64,000 nt of DNA from Phnomibacter ginsenosidimutans (lineage in GTDB: Bacteria > Bacteroidota > Bacteroidia > Chitinophagales > Chitinophagaceae), in contig NZ_CP046566.1 of the NCBI RefSeq assembly GCF_009740285.1, positions 3,882,658-3,946,657 on the forward strand. Direction: 5' to 3'. The notes beneath the pieces were generated by a model. That model saw only the letters and a list, made by a program, of their open reading frames with translations, was not told the origin of the DNA and did no database searches. This document shows, in pieces, positions 1 to 7,179 of the stretch. The translations under genes and the position numbers were made by a program. The stretch's first letter is position 1, and each line of letters opens with the position of its first letter.

Positions 1-305
1 ACCTGCTGATGATTGCGATAGAAGAGCCGGGTGTGCAACCCAGTTTTTTGGTAGAGCAATTGCAGCTCACCCCCAGTACCATTACCCGCCTGATAGAAAA
101 GCTGGAAGAAAAAAAGCTGGTGGTACGTACCACAGAAGGCAAAATCACCAACGTATATCCCACCCCCAAAGGCAAAGACATGCTGCCGGCATTGAAGGCC
201 TGCGGACAAGATTTTCATGAACGCTATGCGGCACAACTGGGCTACCGTGAAAGCACTGCTTTGGTGAGCAGCATTTGCCAGATGACTGACAAACTAAAGG
301 TGTAA
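1..305 (+). CDS. MarR-family transcriptional regulator, C-terminal part (5' end outside window)
   Basis: The reading frame enters from the left edge, so the true start is not in the window and the ATG at 9 is internal. What remains, about 100 residues, is the recognition part of a MarR winged helix: a helix-turn-helix (LTPSTITRLIEKLEEKKLV) and then the wing (TTEGKITNVYPTPKGKDML), with a C-terminal dimerisation helix. MarR proteins are dimeric repressors that release DNA when a small ligand or oxidant reacts with them. The next gene on the same strand is an aldo/keto reductase. A dyad at 323-340 between them contains the word TGTATGTACA that also flanks the second MarR gene at 33993, so this protein probably controls the reductase. 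The ligand is unknown. Confidence 0.85.
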   Translation, partial: LLMIAIEEPGVQPSFLVEQLQLTPSTITRLIEKLEEKKLVVRTTEGKITNVYPTPKGKDMLPALKACGQDFHERYAAQLGYRESTALVSSICQMTDKLKV

Positions 306-322
306 CCCTTTTTTTACTTCAC

Positions 323-340
323 TATTTGTATGTACAAATA
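323..340. promoter_or_regulatory. Candidate MarR operator upstream of the aldo/keto reductase
   Basis: TATTTGTATGTACAAATA is an inverted repeat (TATTTGTA / TACAAATA around TG). It contains TGTATGTACA, also found at 33971-33980 and 34472-34481 on either side of the second MarR gene. It lies 18 bases after the MarR stop and 66 bases before the reductase start, a suitable place for a repressor site. The dyad is seen directly; binding by MarR is inferred. Confidence 0.55.
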
Positions 341-405
341 GGCTGCTGATTGGCAGTTACATCCTATAAGCAGCCTCTCTAAAAGATCTCGTTTAAAACA
401 AGACT

Positions 406-1425
406 ATGGAATACAAACTCCTCGGCCGCAGTGGCCTCAAAGTAAGTGAACTCTGCCTCGGCACCATGGGTTTTGGCACGGCCACTCCCTGGGGTGTAGA
501 CAAAGCCGCCAGCTTCAGCATTATGGAAGCTTTTGCGCAGGCAGGTGGTAATTTTTTAGATACCGCCAACCGCTATCAGGATGGTATGAGTGAAGAAATT
601 GTGGGGGCGTTTATCAACCAACATGACCGCGACTATTGGGTGGTGGCTACCAAGTACAGCCTGTACGACAACCAGACCAACCCCAATGCCAGTGGCAACA
701 ACCGCAAGAACATGATGCGCAGTGTAGAGCAAAGCCTCAAGCGCCTCAACACCGATTTTATTGATGTGCTGTACCTCCACATTTGGGATGCCCTCACTCC
801 CATGGATGAAGTGTTGCGTGGCCTCGATGATTTGGTGCGTCAGGGAAAAGTAAATTACATCGCCATCAGCGATACACCGGCATGGATGGTGGCCAAAGGC
901 CAAACCATGGCAGAGCTGATGGGCTGGAGTCAGTTTGTGGCCCTGCAGGTAGAATACAGCCTGCTGCAACGTACCCCCGAACGTGACCTGATACCCATGG
1001 CCAAGCACTTTGGCCTTACGGTAACGCCCTGGGCACCACTGGCAGGCGGTGCCTTAACGGGCAAGTATTTACGCAACGATCCGGGCCGCATTAAAGAAGG
1101 CAGCAAGCGCCTGAATGAACAAGCTATAACTATTACCAAAGAAGTGATGGCAATAGCTGAAGAAACAGGCACTACTCCGGGTCAGGTAGCACTGGCATGG
1201 ACCATGCAGCAAGGTTTTTCTTCTATTCCCATTGTGGGTGCTACCAAACTGACCCAAATGCAGGATAACCTCGGTGTGATAGGCTTACAGCTGAGCAAAG
1301 AACACCTGCAACGTTTGGATGCTATCAGTAAAATTGAATTGGGTTTCCCCGGAGAGTTTTACCAGGAAGATGGCGTGAAGCTGGCCAACTTCGGCGGTTT
1401 TTACAACAAGGTAGAAAAGCGATAA
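406..1425 (+). CDS. Aldo/keto reductase
   Basis: A 339-residue cytosolic NADP(H)-dependent oxidoreductase of the aldo/keto reductase superfamily, which reduces aldehydes and ketones to alcohols. The catalytic tetrad is complete: D52 and Y57 (FLDTANRY), K83 (VATKYS) and H125 (YLHIWD). The N-terminus has the usual LGRSGLKVSELCLGTMGFG. The C-terminal cofactor region is present (SIPIVGATKLTQMQDNL). The size and sequence resemble the general stress and Tas/YajO-like reductases rather than the sugar-specific ones. It follows a MarR gene and a probable operator, suggesting induction by a reactive carbonyl or electrophile. A strong hairpin at 1523-1557 could end transcription. The substrate cannot be read from the sequence. 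Confidence 0.93.
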   Translation: MEYKLLGRSGLKVSELCLGTMGFGTATPWGVDKAASFSIMEAFAQAGGNFLDTANRYQDGMSEEIVGAFINQHDRDYWVVATKYSLYDNQTNPNASGNNRKNMMRSVEQSLKRLNTDFIDVLYLHIWDALTPMDEVLRGLDDLVRQGKVNYIAISDTPAWMVAKGQTMAELMGWSQFVALQVEYSLLQRTPERDLIPMAKHFGLTVTPWAPLAGGALTGKYLRNDPGRIKEGSKRLNEQAITITKEVMAIAEETGTTPGQVALAWTMQQGFSSIPIVGATKLTQMQDNLGVIGLQLSKEHLQRLDAISKIELGFPGEFYQEDGVKLANFGGFYNKVEKR

Positions 1426-1445
1426 CCGCTTGTTTCACCTGTGCA

Positions 1446-1490
1446 TTTGTGGCGAAAGACTTGGCCGCAGATGCACAGATTTTTTTACAT
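1446..1490. repeat. Intergenic word repeat (GCAnATGCACAGATTT type)
   Basis: The gap after the reductase carries GTGCATTTGTGGCG and then GCAGATGCACAGATTTTTTTA. A similar word, CCGCCACAGATACACAGATTAAAA, occurs in the gap at 43797-43820. Both are non-coding. They look like members of one widespread intergenic repeat type; no function is known to me. Confidence 0.4.
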
Positions 1491-1522
1491 CAATAGCATG
1501 CCGTAGGCATTGGTAAAAAAGC

Positions 1523-1557
1523 AACAGCGTCTGCTCCAAGAAGAAGCAGACGCTGTT
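1523..1557. terminator. Bidirectional rho-independent terminator
   Basis: A perfect 12-bp stem (AACAGCGTCTGC with GCAGACGCTGTT) and an 11-nt loop, with A-rich sequence before it and T-rich sequence after it. It sits between the convergent reductase gene and the small gene at 1579, so it can serve both strands. Confidence 0.8.
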
Positions 1558-1578
1558 TTTATCAACCAAGAGGTTCAA

Positions 1579-1872
1579 TTAATGTGCAGCATGCGTGGTA
1601 TCAGCAGCATGAGCAGTGCTGTCTGTGGCATGGGTATGTGCTGTGCTATCGGTAGCCGCGGCGGTATGCGCAACTTCAGGAGCGGCTCCATGTTCGCCAT
1701 GGGCAGCAGCTTCTTTGTGCTCAAAACGGTACCAATTGTCTTCTGCGGCGCCTTTGTTCCATAAACCCCAGGCTACCAGTACAAATGAAACCAGTACTGC
1801 AGCTACAATGAAAAGACCCAATCCGTTGGTGTTTTTGCCAAAGCCAGTAGAAGTATGTCCTTCGTGTGCCAT
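1579..1872 (-). CDS. Small single-pass membrane protein with His-rich tail
   Basis: A 97-residue protein not assigned to a family. Residues 1-17 are polar (MAHEGHTSTG), residues about 18-38 form one hydrophobic helix (GLGLFIVAAVLVSFVLVAWGLW), and the remaining 55 residues are low-complexity Ala/His/Thr/Asp/Ser. TDSTAH occurs twice, followed by a degenerate copy near the end. The tail has about a dozen histidines and could bind metal ions, but this is inference. Topology is not certain. The gene has a good promoter: TAGGTTTG on the minus strand (1897-1904), with TTG 19 bases further upstream, and it ends at the terminator at 1523-1557. It is therefore probably a separate transcription unit rather than a tail of the M23 gene. 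Confidence 0.75.
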   Translation of the reverse strand: MAHEGHTSTGFGKNTNGLGLFIVAAVLVSFVLVAWGLWNKGAAEDNWYRFEHKEAAAHGEHGAAPEVAHTAAATDSTAHTHATDSTAHAADTTHAAH

Positions 1873-1896
1873 AATGCGAATGCTTTAAAATTTGTG

Positions 1897-1926
1897 CAAA
1901 CCTAATGTTTTGGGCAATTGCCTCCA
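1897..1926 (-). promoter_or_regulatory. Bacteroidota-type promoter of the His-rich small gene
   Basis: On the minus strand TAGGTTTG (1897-1904) matches the -7 consensus TAnnTTTG, and TTG (1924-1926) lies 19 bases upstream, the expected -33 spacing. The start codon is 25 bases downstream of the -7 box. Confidence 0.65.
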
Positions 1927-1929
1927 ATT

Positions 1930-2643
1930 TTAGCCCAGCCATTGTTGCCATTGAATAATGGCATCGGGGTTGGGGCAGTTGCGCAGGTAAAATTCTCTTT
2001 CGCTGTAACGACATACCCCGGGATAATCGCCTTCATTCAAACCAATATCTTCTATCACCTGAAAATGCAGGTGCGGTGGCCAGTTGCCGTTTTCATGGGG
2101 TTCGCCAAAATGCGCCAGCAATTGGCCGGCCACCACATAGTTGCCCTCTTTTGCCAGTGCTAAATCGGCCAGGCTCAGGTGGCCATACAAGGTATAAAAC
2201 TGTCGACCGTCCAGCTGGTGGCTCAGGATGATGGTGGCCCCATAATCGCTGGGGTTGTTGTTGTACGCATAGCTATGCACCATGCCGCTCACCGGCGCAT
2301 ACACAGGTGTACCGGCAGGCCCCCAAATATCCATGCCAAGGTGCAGGCGGCGGGGCTCACCACCAGCAGCAGCATCACTAAAATGTGGCGACCGGCTGTA
2401 CACGGTTCGGTGCTCATTGTACCCACCATAGCCATAGCGGGCACCTGCACTTTGCAACTGTGTAGTTACATACGCACTAAACGCAGCGGTATCGTTGAGT
2501 ACATCGGCAGTAAGGGCAGTATTGGCATCTGTAAAATCCATGGCCAGCAGGCGGTCCTGTATTGCATCAAATGGCACCAACGGATAAAACTGCGACTGGT
2601 GTTTGCGCAGCCATTCTTCCAATGTAAAATCCTGATTCGTCAT
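1930..2643 (-). CDS. M23-family peptidase (LytM-type), no signal peptide
   Basis: A 237-residue zinc peptidase of the lysostaphin/LytM family, which cleaves peptide bridges in peptidoglycan. Metal ligands are visible: H101 and D105 (HLGMD), and H193 of the HLHF motif. H155 (LYGHLS) and H191 are the likely catalytic histidines. The peptidase domain covers about residues 95-205. The N-terminal 90 residues are not assigned. There is no signal peptide or lipobox, which is odd for a cell-wall enzyme: it may be exported another way or act on a different peptide. I chose the ATG at 2643; the upstream TTG only adds two residues. It follows the endonuclease gene by 30 bases and may be in its operon. 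Confidence 0.87.
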   Translation of the reverse strand: MTNQDFTLEEWLRKHQSQFYPLVPFDAIQDRLLAMDFTDANTALTADVLNDTAAFSAYVTTQLQSAGARYGYGGYNEHRTVYSRSPHFSDAAAGGEPRRLHLGMDIWGPAGTPVYAPVSGMVHSYAYNNNPSDYGATIILSHQLDGRQFYTLYGHLSLADLALAKEGNYVVAGQLLAHFGEPHENGNWPPHLHFQVIEDIGLNEGDYPGVCRYSEREFYLRNCPNPDAIIQWQQWLG

Positions 2644-2673
2644 GTGCAATTGGTTTTCCGAAAATCGTTGCTA

Positions 2674-3524
2674 TTACTTACCCAACATTACTATAGCCAT
2701 CACAGCAAAATGATCGGAAGCGAAACGGCCACCCCAGGTTTGTGAAATAGTAGCATGCTGCAACACCTGCCATTTGCCTTTCATAAATATGTAGTCGATA
2801 GGTGCCTCATCTTTTTCTTTTGGTCCAAAACCATTGAAGGTGCCCACTGGTCCGTAATGGCCATTTTTGCTGAGTACTTTGGCATCGGTAAGATGCAACG
2901 GATTGGTTTCATCAACGATGATGCGAATGGGTTCATCTTTCGGTTGTGCATTAAAATCGCCGGTGACGATGGCTGCTGTATTGCCTGCAATGCTGTTTAC
3001 TTTTTGTAGCAGCATGTGTGCACTCTGCCGGCGGGCTTCCTGCCCTATGTGATCGAAATGCGTATTGAAATGATAGAAAATTTTACCCGACTTTTTGTGT
3101 TTGAATTTAGCCCAGGTAACGATGCGTGTAATGGCGGCATCCCAGCTTTTGCTACCGGGCACGGTGGGTGTAAGGCTCAACCAAAATGTTTCGGAAGCCA
3201 ATAGTTCCAGTTTATCTTTTTGTAAAAAATGCCGGAAAATTCGCCTTTGTTATCGCCGTCTTCGCGGCCCACACCGGTGAAGCCATACGCTGGCAGCAAG
3301 GCTTTTAAATCGGCTACCTGATTGGGCAACGCTTCCTGCACACCTAACACATCCCACTGGTGAAACAACACCTGCGACACCACTTTTTCTTTTCTGTTTT
3401 TCCAGTGGTTCGGGCTATCGCTGGCTACATCCAACCGAATGTTGAAAGTAGCTATCGACAATTGCTGAGCCATTCCTGCAACAGTCATCATCATTCCTAC
3501 ACAAAGCACCCACAGTTTTTTCAT
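2674..3524 (-). pseudogene. Secreted endonuclease/exonuclease/phosphatase-family protein, single-base frameshift
   Basis: A signal peptide (MKKLWVLCVGMMMTVAGMAQ) is followed by the EEP fold: SIATFNIRLD at the N-terminus, VQEALPNQ with the metal-binding Glu, HFDHIG, VTGDFNAQP and the C-terminal ASDHFAV. These are the metal and phosphate ligands of this phosphodiesterase family. The reading frame breaks at 3217-3221, a run of five T on the plus strand. A sixth T restores an unbroken 283-residue protein (…FYKKDKLELLASETFW…). As written it gives a short truncated product and an orphan C-terminal frame. Because the break is in a homopolymer, a sequencing deletion is likely. It lies downstream of the TonB-domain gene with a 30-base gap and probably shares its transcript. 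The substrate (DNA, lipid or nucleotide) is unknown. Confidence 0.85.
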
Positions 3525-3554
3525 GAATTGTATTTTAAAATAAAAACTCACACA

Positions 3555-3965
3555 TTACTCCAACTTGAAAGTAATGGCTTGTATATGACGGTAAATCACC
3601 TTACGCCCGTTTTGTTCGGCAGGAATCCATTTGCCACTTTCTTCAATCACCCTTACCGCTTCATCAGCCAGTCCATCACCCGGATCATTCAGTGCAGTTA
3701 CTTCTGATACAACACCTTGCTTGTCTACAATGAACTGTATTTTTACCACCCCGACTGTATTTCTTCTAATCGCTTTCTTAGGATACTTGAGGTTGCCTTC
3801 CAGATAGCGTCGCCAGCCATCCACTCCCCCAGGAAATTCAGCAGGCTTATCCACCTTGGTAAATATTTTATCTGGGTCATTGTCTTTGCGGGTACTGTCT
3901 TTGGTTTGAGCATTGGCAGCTGTCAACAGCAGCAGCAATAAACATGTCGAAAAGAAATGTTTCAT
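3555..3965 (-). CDS. TonB C-terminal-domain protein
   Basis: A 136-residue secreted or periplasmic protein. It has a signal peptide (MKHFFSTCLLLLLLTAANAQ) and then a TonB_C domain (about residues 45-136), with the typical EFPGGVDGWRRYLEGNLKYPKKAIRRNTVGVVKI start and the conserved Val-Val-Ser-x-Val strand. Unlike true TonB it has no N-terminal membrane anchor or Pro-rich linker, so it is unlikely to power TonB-dependent receptors. Such free domains are common in Bacteroidota and their role is poorly defined. I chose the ATG at 3965; the ATG at 3971 would add two residues. The downstream endonuclease gene is 30 bases away. Confidence 0.85.
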   Translation of the reverse strand: MKHFFSTCLLLLLLTAANAQTKDSTRKDNDPDKIFTKVDKPAEFPGGVDGWRRYLEGNLKYPKKAIRRNTVGVVKIQFIVDKQGVVSEVTALNDPGDGLADEAVRVIEESGKWIPAEQNGRKVIYRHIQAITFKLE

Positions 3966-4021
3966 GGTCATTCAATTGAAAACCGAAAATACAGGTTATC
4001 AAACCGGTAGCGACATAAAAA

Positions 4022-4059
4022 AATGGTTACACACCTGCCTAAGCGGGTACGTAACCATT
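4022..4059 (-). terminator. Terminator of the aldehyde dehydrogenase operon
   Basis: An outer 9-bp stem (AATGGTTAC with GTAACCATT) encloses a second stem (ACCTGC with GCGGGT). On the minus strand it is followed by a run of T (plus-strand A run at 4016-4023). It lies 24 bases after the DUF779 stop. Confidence 0.75.
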
Positions 4060-4082
4060 GTACATTGATGCAGTGCATGAAC

Positions 4083-4460
4083 TCACTCCACTTGCAGTGG
4101 CATCAGGAGCTGTACTTCTTCATCAGTAAACAAACGGCTGCGGGTAAGGAACCTTACGCCCAATGGTATTTCCAAAGAAAAGCTGCTGCCTCTGCCCGGT
4201 GTTACATCCAGAATCAGCTGCATGTGCTGCCAGTAGGCAAACTGATCGGCGGCCATATAAAAAGCACATCCGCATACCTCACCCAAACACACATCGTTGC
4301 TGCCAGTCAAAAATTCGCCTGCGGCAAAACACATAGGCTGGCTGCCGTCGCAGCATCCACCACTCTGATGAAACATTAACGCACCATGCAACGCTTGCAG
4401 CTGTGCAATCAAATCAGCAGCAGCTGCTGTTACTGTTATTCTGGGTACCAGGTTTGCCAT
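4083..4460 (-). CDS. DUF779 family protein, partner of aldehyde dehydrogenase
   Basis: A 125-residue cytosolic protein that matches the DUF779 family throughout: SGGCCDGSQPMCF with C36, C37 and C44, then the DVCLGEVCGCAFYM and GRGSSFSLEIPLGVRFLTRSR blocks. The family is known mainly for lying next to acetaldehyde-type aldehyde dehydrogenases, as it does here, 18 bases downstream of that gene and before the operon terminator. The conserved cysteines suggest metal binding or a redox role. No reaction has been established to my knowledge. Confidence 0.9.
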   Translation of the reverse strand: MANLVPRITVTAAAADLIAQLQALHGALMFHQSGGCCDGSQPMCFAAGEFLTGSNDVCLGEVCGCAFYMAADQFAYWQHMQLILDVTPGRGSSFSLEIPLGVRFLTRSRLFTDEEVQLLMPLQVE

Positions 4461-4478
4461 TGTTGTTGCAGCCGTTAT

Positions 4479-6008
4479 TTAAAAGAAACCCAGTTTGTTT
4501 TTGTTGTAGCTGATGAGCAGGTTTTTGGTTTGCCGGTAATGGCTGAGCATCATCTTATGTGTTTCTCTGCCAAAGCCCGATTTTTTGTAGCCGCCAAATG
4601 GTGCATGAGCAGGATAGTGATGGTAGCAGTTAACCCACACCCGGCCTGCTTGTATGGCCCGTGGCACCTGATACAGTTCATGAGCATCCCGTGTCCATAC
4701 GCCTGCGCCCAAACCATACAATGTTTCATTGGCTATGGCAATGGCTTCTTCAGTGTTTTTAAACGTAGTTACTGAAGTAACAGGTCCAAAAATTTCTTCC
4801 TGAAAAATGCGCATTTTATTGTTGCCCTTAAAAATAGTTGGCTGAATGTAGTAGCCATTTTCCAAACCACTATTGATGCTGAATGCAGCACCGCCGCAAA
4901 GCAATTCGGCACCTTCCTGCTTACCCACATCCATGTAGCTCAAAATTTTGTTGTACTGATCTTGACTGGCCTGCGCCCCCATCATGGTATCTTCTGCCAG
5001 CGGATTGCCCACTTTAATTTGTTGGGTACGGGCTATCACTCTTTCTATAAACCGGTCGTACAAACTTTCGTGCACCAGTACACGGCTTGGGCAGGTACAT
5101 ACTTCGCCTTGGTTGAGGGCAAACATCACAGCACCTTCTACAGCTTTGTCGAAGTACTCATCATCTGCATCGCCTACGCTGGGCAAAAAGATGTTGGGCG
5201 ATTTGCCGCCCAGTTCCATTGTAACAGGCACCAGATTTTCACTGGCATATTGCATAATCAAACGGCCAGTGGTTGTTTCGCCGGTAAAAGCCACTTTGGC
5301 TACTCTGGGGCTGGTGGCCAATGGCTTGCCTGCTTCGGGGCCAAAGCCAGAAACAATGTTGAGTACACCCGGCGGAATCAAATCGCCAATCAGTTCCATC
5401 AGGCACATAATACTGGTAGGTGTTTGCTCGGCAGGTTTCATCACTACGCAGCAGCCTGCAGCCATAGCGGGTGCCATTTTCCAGGTGGCCATGAGCAAGG
5501 GAAAATTCCACGGGATGATTTGGCCCACCACGCCAATGGGTTCGTGCAGCACAATGCTCACAGTGGTGGCATCGTGTTCGCTGATGCTGCCTTCTTCGCC
5601 CCGGATAACGCCGGCAAAATAGCGGAAATGATCTACGACCAATGGCAAGTCTGCGGCTCTTGTTTCCCGCAGGGCTTTACCGTTGTCTACGGTTTCTACC
5701 CGGGCCAAATACTCCAGGTTGTCTTCTATACGCTGGGCTATTTTCAGCAGCATGTTGCTCCGCTCTGTTACAGAGGTAGTGCTCCATTTGGCGAAGGCGG
5801 CATGTGCTGCATCCAGCGCTTTGTCGATGTCTTCTTTGTTGCCCCGGGCAGCTTTTGTAAAGGGCTTACCATCGATGGGTGAAATGTTGTCGAAATACTC
5901 ACCACTGCTGGGGGCTACCCATTGGCCGTTGATGAAATGATCGTACTTGTCTTTGAATTGAGGGCGTGGCACTGCTACTACAGGCGCCACATCGGCTGCT
6001 GTACTCAT
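4479..6008 (-). CDS. NAD-dependent aldehyde dehydrogenase, AldB/ExaC/AcoD type
   Basis: A 509-residue cytosolic enzyme that oxidises aldehydes, most likely acetaldehyde, to the acid with NAD. The catalytic cysteine is C304 in [11 protein letters not shown], the signature of the AldB/ExaC/AcoD branch, and the general base is E265 in [11 protein letters not shown]. The nucleotide-binding stretch [16 protein letters not shown] and the [13 protein letters not shown]-terminal motif are present, so it looks complete. The reading frame runs open far upstream, but homology begins at [11 protein letters not shown], so the ATG at 6008 is the start. It forms an operon with DUF779 and is divergent from an AraC regulator; all three probably handle acetaldehyde from ethanol or similar substrates. 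Confidence 0.93.
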   Translation of the reverse strand: MSTAADVAPVVAVPRPQFKDKYDHFINGQWVAPSSGEYFDNISPIDGKPFTKAARGNKEDIDKALDAAHAAFAKWSTTSVTERSNMLLKIAQRIEDNLEYLARVETVDNGKALRETRAADLPLVVDHFRYFAGVIRGEEGSISEHDATTVSIVLHEPIGVVGQIIPWNFPLLMATWKMAPAMAAGCCVVMKPAEQTPTSIMCLMELIGDLIPPGVLNIVSGFGPEAGKPLATSPRVAKVAFTGETTTGRLIMQYASENLVPVTMELGGKSPNIFLPSVGDADDEYFDKAVEGAVMFALNQGEVCTCPSRVLVHESLYDRFIERVIARTQQIKVGNPLAEDTMMGAQASQDQYNKILSYMDVGKQEGAELLCGGAAFSINSGLENGYYIQPTIFKGNNKMRIFQEEIFGPVTSVTTFKNTEEAIAIANETLYGLGAGVWTRDAHELYQVPRAIQAGRVWVNCYHHYPAHAPFGGYKKSGFGRETHKMMLSHYRQTKNLLISYNKNKLGFF

Positions 6009-6204
6009 GGCAAATCGTTGTTGTTTTAAATGATGAAAAGAATCCGTCCTGAAATTCAGGATGAAGCAGTGCTTCTGCCTTGCACAATCGTCATGTTGAT
6101 TAGCACAATTGTACATTTTTATTGATGTGATAGATTTTCTGCCGGCCGGTATTTCTGCATTCAGATAATTCCTGTACTTTTCTTTCAACGATTGTTCATC
6201 AGCC
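6009..6204. promoter_or_regulatory. Divergent promoter region with a 15-bp palindrome
   Basis: The 196-base gap separates the dehydrogenase (minus) and the AraC regulator (plus). At 6047-6061 there is TCCTGAAATTCAGGA, two 7-base arms around a central A, 39 bases upstream of the dehydrogenase start. It may be the regulator's site or a hairpin in the leader. TACTTTTC at 6175-6182 is one base off the -7 consensus and could drive the regulator gene. Confidence 0.45.
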
Positions 6205-7131
6205 ATGTTTGCCCCCAGTAATAAGCTCAACAAGATTGACCTGACCAAGCCTGCCCAGCTTTCTACGTTGGTCGAAAACAGACGCATTTTCAACATGCGG
6301 CACTGCGAACTCAATGTATTTGAAAGCTACCAGCAAGCACAACTGGTGCCACTCACTTTTGGCGATTTGGTCATAACGAGCATGGTACGGGGCAAAAAAG
6401 TAATGCACCTTTTCGACCATCCATCATTTGACTATGTGCCCGGCGAAACGGTAATAGTGCCTGCCAATGAAACCATGCGGATTGATTTTCCGGAAGCAGC
6501 AACTGATAATCCGACACAGTGTATCGCCTTAGCTGTAAGCGACAATCATTTACAACAAACCCTGCATTTTCTCAACGAGCATTACCAACAGCCCGATGAA
6601 GAAACGCACTGGAATATTAGCTTTCAGCAATACCATTTTGAAAACGATGCAGAAGTATCGGCACTCATCAATAAAATCATGCGCATTAGCATGAGCACCG
6701 AAAAAGCCAAAGACATTTACGCTGACCTCACACTGAAGGAATTGCTGGTAAGATTGGTGCAAAGTCAGCAGTTGTTTGCCATTGAAGCAACTGCTGCTAC
6801 AGCCGCCAACAGTAGCCGGTTGCATGCAGTAATTGATTACATACAGCAGCACCTGCACGAAAAGCTAAGCATTGAACAACTTTGCAAAAAAGCCTATCTC
6901 AACCGCAACGATTTTTTCCGCTTGTTTAAAGAACAATTTGGACTTACGCCGGTCGATTACATCAATCAGCAACGCATTAAGCGGGCCAAGGAGCTGATGC
7001 GCATTGGTGAAGATTCTTTGTCCAACATCAGCTGGCGTTGCGGGTTTAGCGATGTCAATTATTTCAGCCGGTTGTTTCGCAAAATGGAAGGCATGGCACC
7101 CAGCAATTATTTTCGTCAGTCTGGTGCATAA
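6205..7131 (+). CDS. AraC-family transcriptional regulator of the aldehyde dehydrogenase operon
   Basis: A 308-residue DNA-binding activator. The C-terminal 100 residues hold the two helix-turn-helix motifs of the AraC/XylS family ([25 protein letters not shown] and [25 protein letters not shown]). The N-terminal 190 residues look like the AraC_N type of ligand-binding domain found in regulators near aldehyde dehydrogenases. The gene is divergent from the dehydrogenase-DUF779 operon, which strongly suggests that it controls it. The effector is unknown but could be the aldehyde or alcohol. Confidence 0.9.
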   Translation: MFAPSNKLNKIDLTKPAQLSTLVENRRIFNMRHCELNVFESYQQAQLVPLTFGDLVITSMVRGKKVMHLFDHPSFDYVPGETVIVPANETMRIDFPEAATDNPTQCIALAVSDNHLQQTLHFLNEHYQQPDEETHWNISFQQYHFENDAEVSALINKIMRISMSTEKAKDIYADLTLKELLVRLVQSQQLFAIEATAATAANSSRLHAVIDYIQQHLHEKLSIEQLCKKAYLNRNDFFRLFKEQFGLTPVDYINQQRIKRAKELMRIGEDSLSNISWRCGFSDVNYFSRLFRKMEGMAPSNYFRQSGA

Positions 7132-7162
7132 AAAAAGGCCCGCTGACTATGTCAACAGGCCT
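7131..7162 (-). terminator. Terminator of the GH92 gene
   Basis: Arms at 7136-7147 and 7151-7162 form a 12-bp stem with two G-U pairs and a 3-nt loop. On the minus strand a run of T follows (A run at 7131-7136). It is 18 bases after the GH92 stop. Confidence 0.8.
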
Positions 7163-7179
7163 CTCATTCAGGCAGCACA

